Assembly: GCF_029960785.1 (NCBI RefSeq)
Contig: NZ_JASBQE010000091.1
Location: forward strand, 1-48,785
Direction of reading: 5' to 3'
DNA length: 48,785 nt
Source of the DNA: Polyangium sp. 15x6
GTDB taxonomy: Bacteria > Myxococcota_A > Polyangia > Polyangiales > Polyangiaceae
Notes under the pieces: generated by a model
Database searches by the model: none
The model's input: the letters and a program-made list of their open reading frames with translations, nothing else
What the model was told of the DNA's origin: nothing
Position numbers and translations under genes: made by a program
Shown: positions 40,976 to 48,785 of the stretch, one piece after another
Layout of the letters: each line of letters begins with the position of its first letter
Position numbering within the stretch: the first letter of the stretch is position 1

Positions 40976-43900
40976 ATGTCGAAATTCAAGGGCTTCCTCG
41001 CCGTCCTTGCGGCGCTTTGCGTCTTCGTGTTCGCAGGGCGCGCGGAGGCGACCCATTTCCGCTACGGCAACGTCACGTGGAGCGTCCCCGATCCGGTATC
41101 GGCCCCACGCACCGTGCGCTTCGAGGTCACGATGGCGTGGCACGTCGAGTCGTTCATCGGGTCGACGACCCTCTACTTCGGTGACGGCGGGTTCAACCCG
41201 AATACGCAGGGTAACTTCGTGGGCTCGGGCTACGACGCGTCCGGCGACGAGTACCACTTCTATCGCTACGCCGCGACGCACACGTACAACGCGCCCGGGC
41301 AGTACACGGCGTACTTCAGCGACTGCTGCCGCATCTCCGAGCTGCTCAACGCGCACGACGAGTACTTCCGCGTCGAGGCCAAGGTCGACCTCACGCCCGG
41401 CAACACCGGCAACCCTGTCTCGGTCGTCCCCGCGATGATCCAGATGCAGGTGAACGGGATCCGGACCATCCAGATCCCCGCCGTCGACCCCGACGGGGCG
41501 CCGGTCACCTGTCGCTTCTCGACCATCCCCGAGGCGATCCCGAACCCCACCTATGCGACGACGCACCATCCGCCCAAGATCGCGTCGACCCAGGCGGCCC
41601 CGACGCTCGCGGTGAGCAGCTCCCCCCCGGGCTGCACGCTCACCTGGGACACGAACGGCGGCGTGGCCGGATCGAGGTACGCGGTCCAGGTGATGCTGGA
41701 GTCGCAGAATCCGAACAACGGCAACATCAGCAGCGCCGCGCTCGACTTCATCATCGAGCTCGTGCAGTCGCCGATCCCCACGTGCACGGGCACCGGCGAC
41801 TACGTCGTCGACATGGGGCAGACGTTCAACACGAGCTTCACGGGCACGTCGAACTCGTTCCTCAAGATGACGTCGATCGGCTCGTTCGGCGTCCTGAACC
41901 CGATCCCCGGCACGACCAAGCCGAGCCCCTTCACGACGAACCTCACCTGGTCGCCGGGCCTCGGCGAGGAAGGCACGCGCGTCCTCGCGGTCATCTACAC
42001 GAACCAGCTCAACGTCAGCGGCTACTGTACGCTCACCGTCACGGTGCCCGAGTGCGCCGTGTACGGCACACCCTGCTCGACCGGCATCGGCGCCTGTCAG
42101 GGTACGGGCATCGAGCAGTGCGTCGGGCCGAACGTCGAATGCACCGCCGTGGCGAAGGATCCGATGCCCGAGATCTGCAACGGCATCGACGATGATTGCA
42201 ACGGCACGAACGACGACAACAACCCCGAGGCCGGCACGGTCTGCCCGACGAACCTTCCCCCGGTCTGCGGCACGGGTCTGACGAACTGCAACGCCGGCGT
42301 GCTCGAGTGCATCCCCGACGTCGCGCCCGGCAGCATCGCCGAGACCTGCAACGCGGTCGACGACGATTGCGACGGCACGACCGACGAGGGCTTCAACCTC
42401 GGCACGGCGTGCATCGTGGGCAACGGCGTGTGCGAGGCGGCCGGCAAGCTCATCTGCGACGCGGCGGGCGGCACGATGTGCGACGCCGTCCCCAGCGTCC
42501 CCATGACGGAGGCGTGCGACGGCGCGGACAACGACTGCGACGGCGTGGCCGACGAGGACTTCGGGCTCGGCGATGCCTGCACGAACGGCCTCGGCGAGTG
42601 CACGGCGAGCGGCGTGAAGGTCTGCGATGCCATGGGCGGCGTGACCTGCACCGCGGTGCCCGGCGCGCCGGTGTTCGAGGTCTGCGGCGACGGCAAGGAC
42701 AACGACTGCGACGACGTGATCGACAACGGCTGCGGCGATCAGGACGGCGACGGTCTGCACGACGGCCTCGAAGAGGAAGTCGGCACGAACCCGGACGACG
42801 CAGACAGCGATGACGACGGCGTGATCGACAGCGAGGAGCCGCTCTGGGACGAGGACTCCGACGGCGACGGGCTCATCAACGCGCTCGACCCCGACAGCGA
42901 CGACGACGGCCTGTTCGACGGCACCGAGCTCGGCAAGGACTGCAACGACCCCGCGACGGAGGAGCAGTTCGGTCACTGCCGCGCCGACGGCGACTCGGGT
43001 CAGACGGGGACCGATCCGCTGAACCCCGACAGCGACGGCGACGGCAAGAGCGACGGCTCGGAGGACCCGAACCTGAACGGCGTCGTCGACATGAACGAGG
43101 GCAACCCCGAGAACCCCGGCGACGCGAACCTGACGAAGGACTTCGACGGCGACGGTCTCGGCGACGAGCTGGAGAAGGCGCTCGGCACGAACGAGAAGGA
43201 CGCGGACTCGGATGACGACGGCCTGCTCGACGGCGACGAGTCGAACCCGAGCGACGACACGGACGGCGACGGGATCGTCAACGTGCGTGACGTCGACAGC
43301 GACAACGACGCGCTCTTCGACGGCACCGAGGCGGGCAAGGGCTGCCAGCACCCGGCGACGAACGCCATGGCCGGTCATTGCCGCGCCGACGGCGATCTCG
43401 GCGGCACGAAGACCTCGCCCGTCTCACGCGACACCGACGGCGGCGGCGTGAGCGACGGCGCCGAGGACGGGAACCTGAACGGCGTGGTCAACGCGGGCGA
43501 GCTCGACCCGAGGGCCGGGTCCGACGACGCGGACGTGATCGACGCCGACGGCGACGGCCTGAGCGACGCGCTGGAGAAGGCGCTCGGCACGGGCGTGAAC
43601 GACGCGGACTCGGACGACGACGGCCTGCTCGACGGCGCCGAGCCGAACCCGAGCGACGACACCGACGGCGACGGCGGCATCAACCTGAAGGACGCCGACG
43701 CCGACAACGACGGCCTCGCGGACGGCACGGAGGCGGGCCGCTCGTGCGACGGCGAGGGGACGGACCCGGCCGCGCAGAAGTGCATTGCGGACGCGGACAA
43801 CGGCGCGACGAAGACGTTCGTGCTCGTCGCGGACACGGACGGCGGGTCGAAGCTCGACGGCGCCGAGGACGCGAACCTGAACGGCGTGATCGACCCGGGC

Positions 43901-44245
43901 GAGACGAACCCGCTCTTCGCCGGCGACGACCTCACGCAGCCCGAGTGCACGACGGACGCCGACTGCGGCGACGCGTCGAGCGGCAAGATCTGCCAGGATC
44001 AGCGCTGCGTCGCCGGCTGCCGCGGCGTGGACGGCAACGGCTGCCCCGACGGTCAGGTGTGCACGTCGACGTCGGGCTCGGCGGGCCAGTGCCAAGCCGA
44101 GCCGCCGCCGGACACCCAGCCCGAGCCGACGACTCCCGAGGGGTGCGGCTGCCGCACCGCGCCAGCGCAGGGCGGCGCGCTGCCCCTCACGCTCACGCTC
44201 GTCGCGGGCCTCCTCTTCGCGACGCGCCGCCGCCGCGCGGCCTGA
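40976..44245 (+). CDS. MYXO-CTERM surface protein with MopE-type and TSP3 repeats
   Basis: 1089 residues from the ATG at 40976, preceded by GGAGGACC. Sec signal peptide (cleavage after residue 25, AEA). Residues 26-380 form an Ig-like, PKD-type N-terminal part (THFRYGNVTW, YFGDGG). Residues about 395-585 hold four metal-binding MopE-type motifs such as ICNGIDDDCNG. Residues about 588-980 are Asp-rich thrombospondin type 3 calcium repeats in modules, with a 402-bp internal repeat (43172 and 43574). The C-terminus has cysteine pairs and a MYXO-CTERM tail: GCGCRTAP, a hydrophobic helix, and five Arg/Ala. It should be exported and anchored to the cell surface. Confidence 0.88.
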   Translation: MSKFKGFLAVLAALCVFVFAGRAEATHFRYGNVTWSVPDPVSAPRTVRFEVTMAWHVESFIGSTTLYFGDGGFNPNTQGNFVGSGYDASGDEYHFYRYAATHTYNAPGQYTAYFSDCCRISELLNAHDEYFRVEAKVDLTPGNTGNPVSVVPAMIQMQVNGIRTIQIPAVDPDGAPVTCRFSTIPEAIPNPTYATTHHPPKIASTQAAPTLAVSSSPPGCTLTWDTNGGVAGSRYAVQVMLESQNPNNGNISSAALDFIIELVQSPIPTCTGTGDYVVDMGQTFNTSFTGTSNSFLKMTSIGSFGVLNPIPGTTKPSPFTTNLTWSPGLGEEGTRVLAVIYTNQLNVSGYCTLTVTVPECAVYGTPCSTGIGACQGTGIEQCVGPNVECTAVAKDPMPEICNGIDDDCNGTNDDNNPEAGTVCPTNLPPVCGTGLTNCNAGVLECIPDVAPGSIAETCNAVDDDCDGTTDEGFNLGTACIVGNGVCEAAGKLICDAAGGTMCDAVPSVPMTEACDGADNDCDGVADEDFGLGDACTNGLGECTASGVKVCDAMGGVTCTAVPGAPVFEVCGDGKDNDCDDVIDNGCGDQDGDGLHDGLEEEVGTNPDDADSDDDGVIDSEEPLWDEDSDGDGLINALDPDSDDDGLFDGTELGKDCNDPATEEQFGHCRADGDSGQTGTDPLNPDSDGDGKSDGSEDPNLNGVVDMNEGNPENPGDANLTKDFDGDGLGDELEKALGTNEKDADSDDDGLLDGDESNPSDDTDGDGIVNVRDVDSDNDALFDGTEAGKGCQHPATNAMAGHCRADGDLGGTKTSPVSRDTDGGGVSDGAEDGNLNGVVNAGELDPRAGSDDADVIDADGDGLSDALEKALGTGVNDADSDDDGLLDGAEPNPSDDTDGDGGINLKDADADNDGLADGTEAGRSCDGEGTDPAAQKCIADADNGATKTFVLVADTDGGSKLDGAEDANLNGVIDPGETNPLFAGDDLTQPECTTDADCGDASSGKICQDQRCVAGCRGVDGNGCPDGQVCTSTSGSAGQCQAEPPPDTQPEPTTPEGCGCRTAPAQGGALPLTLTLVAGLLFATRRRRAA

Positions 44246-44257
44246 AGTCCCGCCTCT

Positions 44258-45343
44258 CTAGCCCTCTCCCGCGCCCGCGGGAGGGGGCTCATCCGAAGCC
44301 ACGAGCCCGTCGTAAAACTCGGCCACGATCGACGCGAGCCACGCTTGCGCGGCCGGCGTGCCGATCGTCGCCGTGAGCGCGGGGAACGTCGCGTCCGCGA
44401 GCGCGGTGACGATCTCGCGCGGAGGTTTGTCCGGCAGCCCGAGCGACGCGAAGACCTCGGAGACCGGCTTCGCCTCGTTCTCCTTCACCCACGCGAGCAC
44501 GAACGCGCGCCGCCGCGCGGCGAGCTCCTCGTTCGCCGCGAGGTGCGCCGCGATGTCGACGCCGATCCGCGTGCCTTGCTTCGTCGCCCCGACGTCGAGC
44601 AGCACCTCGGCGAACCGTTGCTCCAGGAGAAACCCCGCGAGCCTCTGCCGCAGCGCCACGAACGGCGGTTCCCCTGCCCGCGCGAGGATCGACTCGGCCG
44701 CGTTTTTCACGGCCTTCTGCGAGAAGCCGAGCAAGAACTTCCGGATCTCCGGATCGAGCCGCTTCTCGAAGTCCACGCGCAGCCCGTCGATGGACTTGCC
44801 CACGCCGCCGAGGCCGAACGGCCCGAGCTTCTTCATGAGCGAGGGCAAACCCCACTCCGCCACGAACGGGTTCACGCGCTCGGAGAACTGCTTCAGCGCG
44901 TCGTGCATCACCTCGCGCATCACCTCGCGCGCGGCCTCGCTCTCGGCGATCTCGCGCACGAGCTTCGGCGGCAGCACGTCGGGCCGCGCGAAGAGGGCGG
45001 CGAGGTCCTTCTGCGCGTGCTCCGGGACGAACGATCCGATGGTCGCGCGCTCCTTCACGAGCAGCGCGTGCGCTTCGCGCGCGAGCCGCTCGATCGCGGG
45101 CCTGAGCGAGCCGTCCACGGTCTGCTTCGTGATCGCCGAATCGAGCGCCCGCGCGAGCGAGCTCGGCTCGACGAGGCGACCGAGCGGCGCGAACCTGAGC
45201 TCGTCGAGCACGTCGGCCACGGTCTTCTGCCACTCGGCGCGCGCGGCGGGCGAGGTGAGCCGCGCTTTCAGGAAGGCGATGTGCCGCGTTTTGAGGTCCT
45301 CGAGCGCGGCGCGGGTCGTCTGCACGGATCGGTCGTTCACCAT
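44258..45343 (-). CDS. helical protein of unknown function
   Basis: 361 residues from the ATG at 45343; an ATG at 45364 would add seven. It is almost entirely alpha-helical and charged, with no signal peptide or membrane segment. No recognised domain. The stop lies 12 bp from that of the convergent MYXO-CTERM gene, and its last codons lie in the hairpin at 44262-44287. Strong third-position GC bias supports it as a real gene. Confidence 0.6.
   Translation of the reverse strand: MVNDRSVQTTRAALEDLKTRHIAFLKARLTSPAARAEWQKTVADVLDELRFAPLGRLVEPSSLARALDSAITKQTVDGSLRPAIERLAREAHALLVKERATIGSFVPEHAQKDLAALFARPDVLPPKLVREIAESEAAREVMREVMHDALKQFSERVNPFVAEWGLPSLMKKLGPFGLGGVGKSIDGLRVDFEKRLDPEIRKFLLGFSQKAVKNAAESILARAGEPPFVALRQRLAGFLLEQRFAEVLLDVGATKQGTRIGVDIAAHLAANEELAARRRAFVLAWVKENEAKPVSEVFASLGLPDKPPREIVTALADATFPALTATIGTPAAQAWLASIVAEFYDGLVASDEPPPAGAGEG
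44262..44287. terminator. 11-bp hairpin between convergent genes
   Basis: CCCTCTCCCGC (44262-44272) pairs with GCGGGAGGGGG (44277-44287) with one G-U pair and a GCCC loop. It overlaps the end of the minus-strand gene and could terminate both. It is a near copy of the hairpin at 17521-17547, again between convergent genes, without a U-tract. Confidence 0.55.
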
Positions 45344-45430
45344 GGGAAGGTAACCCGCGTGCATGGGCGGCGCGAGGCGGCGGCCGTCTCCGGGTCGTCA
45401 CGAGGCTTCGCGAAGTGTCGAGGTTCGTCA

Positions 45431-45530
45431 GGACTTGTCACGGGCGGCCGGGGAGTCGCGGCAGCTCGTGACGAGCAGAGACAAACCGAGACAACGTTTT
45501 ACAAGTCCATGACAACTATGACGGCCGGCC
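45431..45530. promoter_or_regulatory. AT-richer upstream region with inverted and direct repeats
   Basis: This stretch upstream of the glycosyltransferase gene is notably AT-rich for the window. GGACTTGT (45431-45438) is the exact inverse of ACAAGTCC (45501-45508), and GAGACAA is repeated 10 bp apart at 45478 and 45488. It looks like an operator or promoter region for the glycosyltransferase; no -35/-10 pair is firm. Confidence 0.35.
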
Positions 45531-45585
45531 TCTGGTACTCCCTCGTCGTTCCGCAGTTTTTTTGCGCCCGAGGGAGGCGCGCACG

Positions 45586-47118
45586 ATGCTCCACACGATG
45601 CTCGTCGTCCTGTACTTCGCCGTCCTCCTCGCTCTCAGCGCGTACGGTCTGCACCGGCTGCACCTCGTGATCCTGTGCTTGCGGCATCGCCGCGAGATCG
45701 AGCGCGCGAAGCAAATGCCCCACGTGGCCGAAGAAGACCTGCCTCGCGTGACGATCCAGCTCCCGCTGTTCAACGAGTCCACCGTGGCCGCTCGCCTGCT
45801 CGAGGCGACCGCGCGCATGGACTACCCGGCGGACAAGCTGGAGATCCAGGTCCTCGACGACTCCACCGACGAGACGCAAGCGCTCGTCCGCGCGCACGTC
45901 GACCGCCTGCGCGAGCGCGGCGTCGACGCCGTCTACCTGCACCGGACGAACCGCGTCGGCTACAAGGCGGGCGCGCTCGACGAGGGCCTCAAGGTCGCGA
46001 AGGGCGACCTCGTCGCCATCTTCGACGCGGACTTCATCCCGCAGCCCTCGTTCGTGCGCAGCATCGTCGGTCACTTCGCGGACCCGAAGATCGGCATGGT
46101 CCAGACGCGCTGGGGCCACCTGAACCGCGAGCACTCGGTGCTCACGAAGGTGCAGGCGCTCATGCTCGACGGCCACCACCTCGTCGAGAACCGCGCGCGG
46201 TACGGCGCCGGCCTGCTCTTCAACTTCTCGGGCACCGGCGGCATGTGGCGCAAGAACGCGATCCACGAGGCCGGCGGCTGGCAGCACGACACGCTCACCG
46301 AGGACCTCGACCTCTCCTACCGCGCGCAGCTCGCGGGCTGGAAGTTCGTCTACCGCGAGGACGTGGTCTCGCCGTCGGAGCTGCCCGAGGACGTCTCGGC
46401 CCTCCGCGCGCAGCAGTACCGCTGGGCGAAGGGCACTGTGCAGACGGCCCGCAAGCTCCTCAAGCGCGTGCTCTCGTCGAACATCAGCTTCGCGCAGCGC
46501 CTCGAGGCGCTCTTCCACCTCACGCCGCACTTCGCGTACCCGCTCATGGTGACCCTGAGCGTGCTGCTCCTGCCCGCGCTCGTGCTCCTGCCGGCCACGG
46601 ACACGCTCACGATGCTCATCGTGGACCTGCCGCTCTGCGTGGCCACGACGGGCTCGCTCGCGGCGTTCTACATGTTCGCCGAGGCGGCCCAGGGCCGGAG
46701 CCGCGCGAACGTGCTCACGCGGCTGCCGATGCTCATCGCCCTCGGCACGGGCCTCGCGCCGCACCTCTCGAAGGCGGTCTTCGAGGGCATGCGCCACATG
46801 GCCGGTGAGTTCGTCCGGACCCCGAAGCACGGCACGAACAAGGGCCGCTACCGCGCCCGCGCCGACCTGCCGCTCCTCGAGACGGGCCTCTGCCTGCTCT
46901 CGTTCGGCTCGACGGTCGCCTCGATCCAGACGGGCCACTACTTCGCCACGCCGTTCGCCGCGCTCTTCACGATCGGCTACGGCTACGTGGCGATGCTCGT
47001 GGCGCACGAGCAGTCGGCGCGCCGCCGCGAGACCGCGCCCATGCTCCTCGCCACGCCGAGCGAGCGCCCCAGCGAGCCCACGGCTGCCGAGCAGCCCGTC
47101 GGCAAGCTCGCCGCCTGA
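45586..47118 (+). CDS. family 2 processive glycosyltransferase
   Basis: 510 residues from the ATG at 45586, preceded by AGGGAGG. One N-terminal membrane helix, then the GT2 catalytic domain with the D,D,D,QxxRW motif: PLFNES, QVLDDSTDE, FDADFIPQP, LTEDLDLSYR, and QQYRW (residues 276-280). Four or so C-terminal helices complete a cellulose- or glucan-synthase-like layout. It should polymerise or extend a surface polysaccharide or glycolipid from a nucleotide sugar. No BcsB-type partner gene is next to it. Confidence 0.88.
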   Translation: MLHTMLVVLYFAVLLALSAYGLHRLHLVILCLRHRREIERAKQMPHVAEEDLPRVTIQLPLFNESTVAARLLEATARMDYPADKLEIQVLDDSTDETQALVRAHVDRLRERGVDAVYLHRTNRVGYKAGALDEGLKVAKGDLVAIFDADFIPQPSFVRSIVGHFADPKIGMVQTRWGHLNREHSVLTKVQALMLDGHHLVENRARYGAGLLFNFSGTGGMWRKNAIHEAGGWQHDTLTEDLDLSYRAQLAGWKFVYREDVVSPSELPEDVSALRAQQYRWAKGTVQTARKLLKRVLSSNISFAQRLEALFHLTPHFAYPLMVTLSVLLLPALVLLPATDTLTMLIVDLPLCVATTGSLAAFYMFAEAAQGRSRANVLTRLPMLIALGTGLAPHLSKAVFEGMRHMAGEFVRTPKHGTNKGRYRARADLPLLETGLCLLSFGSTVASIQTGHYFATPFAALFTIGYGYVAMLVAHEQSARRRETAPMLLATPSERPSEPTAAEQPVGKLAA

Positions 47119-47235
47119 TCGTCTCGCCCCTCACGCGCCGCCGCGGCGCCCCTCCTCGCCTTTCCACATCACTCCCCCCTGGATATTCCTGGCCCGGGCT
47201 CTTATCCTCGGCGTCGCAAGGGCGGGACTTCGTCT

Positions 47236-47562
47236 ATGACCAAGGCCGAAATCGTACAAGCCGTCTACGGTCGGCTCGGGGGGTTCTCGAAGAAGGAGTC
47301 GGCGGACCTCGTGGATCTCGTCTTCGAGACGATGAAAGAGACCCTCGGCCGCGGAGAGAAGATCAAGATCTCGGGCTTCGGCAATTTCGTTCTGCGCGAC
47401 AAACGCCAGCGTCAGGGCCGAAATCCGCAGACGGGCGATCCGATCGTGATCACCGAGCGCCGCGTCCTCTCCTTCAAGGCGAGCCAGATCCTCAAGCACG
47501 CGCTGAACCCGCGCGTCGCTGGGGCGAGCGGCGCCGCGGCTTCCGCCGTCGCGGAGGAGTGA
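47236..47562 (+). CDS. ihfA: integration host factor subunit alpha
   Basis: 108 residues; AAGGGCGGG precedes the ATG. HU/IHF fold: MTKAEIVQAVYGRLGGFSKKES helices, the ISGFGNFVLRDK sheet, and the arm GRNPQTGDPI with the Pro that intercalates in DNA. The conserved GRNP...TGEP-type arm and the following MerR-type gene fit ihfA. It bends DNA for recombination, replication and promoter control. C-terminal Ala/Gly tail of about 15 residues is extra. Confidence 0.9.
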   Translation: MTKAEIVQAVYGRLGGFSKKESADLVDLVFETMKETLGRGEKIKISGFGNFVLRDKRQRQGRNPQTGDPIVITERRVLSFKASQILKHALNPRVAGASGAAASAVAEE

Positions 47563-47957
47563 GCGGCTTGTCCGGGCGTCGAGAGCTTCCTGCGAAGCTC
47601 TACTACCGCATCGGAGAGGTCGCCGGGATCGTCGGCGTCGAGCCGCACGTGCTCCGTTACTGGGAGAGCGAGTTCCGCTCCATCCGACCGCAGAAGTCCG
47701 CCAAAGGGCAGCGTGTCTACTCGCGCCGCGACGTGGAGACGCTGCTCAAGGTGAAGGACCTGCTCTACGCGCACCGCTTCACGATCGCGGGCGCGCGTCG
47801 TAAGCTCCGCGAAGGCGGCATCGAGCCGCCCGGCGAGGACGATCCGAGCGTGGAGCAAGCGCGAAGGATGCGCGAGGCGCTGCTCGACATCCGGAGCGAG
47901 CTCGTCGCGATGATGCGTGAGCTCGACGAGCCCAAGGCCACGGGGCGCAAGAGCTAG
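47559..47957 (+). CDS. MerR family transcriptional regulator
   Basis: 132 residues; the GTG overlaps the ihfA stop (GTGA). MerR-type winged helix: LYYRIGEVAGIVGVEPHVLRYWESEFRSIRP, then GQRVYSRRDVETLLKVKDLLY, then a helical linker. It lacks the C-terminal metal or drug-binding domain, as in the short MerR protein that commonly follows ihfA. The ligand is unknown, and coupling to ihfA suggests shared regulation. Confidence 0.9.
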   Translation: MSGLSGRRELPAKLYYRIGEVAGIVGVEPHVLRYWESEFRSIRPQKSAKGQRVYSRRDVETLLKVKDLLYAHRFTIAGARRKLREGGIEPPGEDDPSVEQARRMREALLDIRSELVAMMRELDEPKATGRKS

Positions 47958-47968
47958 AGCGGCGCGCG

Positions 47969-48625
47969 ATGAGCGAGCGGCGCGAGGAGGCGCTCTCCGG
48001 CGGAGCGATCGTGCGCTTCGGCGTGCCCGTGGGCGCGACGGAGGAGCGCGCCGAGGCGCTGCCACAGATCGTGGTGTCGAGCCTGAAAGGCGCGCGCGTG
48101 GGCCTCCGGCGTGGCTTCGTGGACGAGGCGGGCCTCAGGCTGCGCGTCGCGTGCGTGGAGGCGCCCTCGGACCGCTTCGCGCCGGGCGTGGAGGAGATCG
48201 TGCTCGGCATGGCGACGTCGATCGCGCGGGGCGCGGTGTCCGACGGCCTCACGCTCGAGCGATGGGATGCCGAGGGCATCACGCGGCACGAGGGCCGCTT
48301 CGAGCAGGCGCTCACGGGGCAGGGCACGCGTGGCGAGAAGCCTGTCGTGCTCCGGGGCCGGCACGTGCTCGGCTTCGAGGGCGCCGCGAGCGAGGCGGTG
48401 CTGTGCACGTTCGTCTGCGAGGAGCCACGCGCGAGCGAGCGCTGTGCCGACCTCGTGACGAACGCCGAGCTCGCGTCGCTCGTGCCGCCGCCGCCGCCGA
48501 GCCTCTTCGTGCGTACGATCTTGATGGCTGCCGAGCGGCCGCGGGATGCGGCCTTGCTCGGCCTGGGGATCGGCGTGCTCTTCGTCGCGGTGCTTCTCGC
48601 GCGAAGGCCGCGACCTTCGCCTTGA
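47969..48625 (+). CDS. hypothetical protein with C-terminal membrane anchor
   Basis: 218 residues. Starts 12 bp after the MerR gene. Residues 1-185 form a soluble alpha/beta domain; a Pro run precedes a single C-terminal membrane segment (GLGIGVLFVAVLLA) and a short Arg/Pro end, so it should be tail-anchored with the bulk in the cytoplasm. No recognised domain. Its stop directly abuts the stop codon of the convergent ssb gene. Confidence 0.65.
   Translation: MSERREEALSGGAIVRFGVPVGATEERAEALPQIVVSSLKGARVGLRRGFVDEAGLRLRVACVEAPSDRFAPGVEEIVLGMATSIARGAVSDGLTLERWDAEGITRHEGRFEQALTGQGTRGEKPVVLRGRHVLGFEGAASEAVLCTFVCEEPRASERCADLVTNAELASLVPPPPPSLFVRTILMAAERPRDAALLGLGIGVLFVAVLLARRPRPSP

Positions 48626-48785
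<160 letters not shown>

Noticed and set aside
40241-43378. Minus-strand open frame of over 1000 codons antisense to the MYXO-CTERM gene
   Set aside because: Valine/arginine repeats mirror the Asp-rich codons on the plus strand; no real domain.

Overview
The window looks like a chromosomal segment of a high-GC myxobacterium (phylum Myxococcota, most likely order Polyangiales). The evidence is the very GC-rich third codon positions, a MYXO-CTERM sorting tail with MopE-type and thrombospondin-3-type repeats (40976-44245), two AgmX/PglI-type proteins (28720-32019), several small lipoproteins, and an encapsulin with encapsulated ferritin. I saw no rRNA, tRNA, CRISPR array, intact insertion sequence or prophage.

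Layout. 1-1910: a 43-bp tandem repeat array, diverged copies of it, and a minus-strand ATP-grasp (D-Ala-D-Ala-ligase-like) gene lying between them. 1911-6375: an FG-GAP lipoprotein with an internal segment like a RiPP leader, an uncharacterised partner gene, and two small unknowns. 6372-7223: holin-X-like and DUF3618-like membrane proteins (minus). 7358-10322: phosphohexomutase, prmC and a DUF4272 protein, translationally overlapped. 10338-14295: outer-membrane protein, a protein with two radical SAM domains, and a ZIP-like transporter. 14424-16428: two small paralogous membrane proteins, then encapsulated ferritin and encapsulin shell, an iron-storage nanocompartment. 16506-22760: lipoprotein, helical repeat protein, gamma-glutamyltransferase, lpxC, lipid kinase, ketopantoate-reductase-like enzyme. 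22755-28481: M49 metallopeptidase, a 48-residue lipoprotein, a DUF4139-like protein and CstA.

28720-32019 holds two tandem AgmX/PglI paralogues separated by an unusual array of CACGTG-centred units with a 42-bp period; I consider this the most novel element. 32053-36614: asparaginase, EamA transporter, and a fusion of a CapK/PaaK-like adenylate-forming domain with a GT4 glycosyltransferase. 36727-40762: SspB-like ClpXP adaptor, livM-livG-livF without livH or a binding protein, and a receiver-like protein lacking its phospho-acceptor Asp. 40976-45343: large MYXO-CTERM surface protein and a convergent helical unknown. 45586-48785: processive family-2 glycosyltransferase, ihfA, a MerR regulator, an unknown tail-anchored protein and the 3' end of ssb.

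Many genes are tightly packed (ATGA/GTGA overlaps at 8755, 9648, 33051, 38677, 39486, 47559), suggesting translational coupling. Four starts lacking a Shine-Dalgarno sequence have a -10-like hexamer only 6-7 nt upstream, which suggests leaderless transcripts. All functional calls rest on reading motifs by eye; no database search was run.
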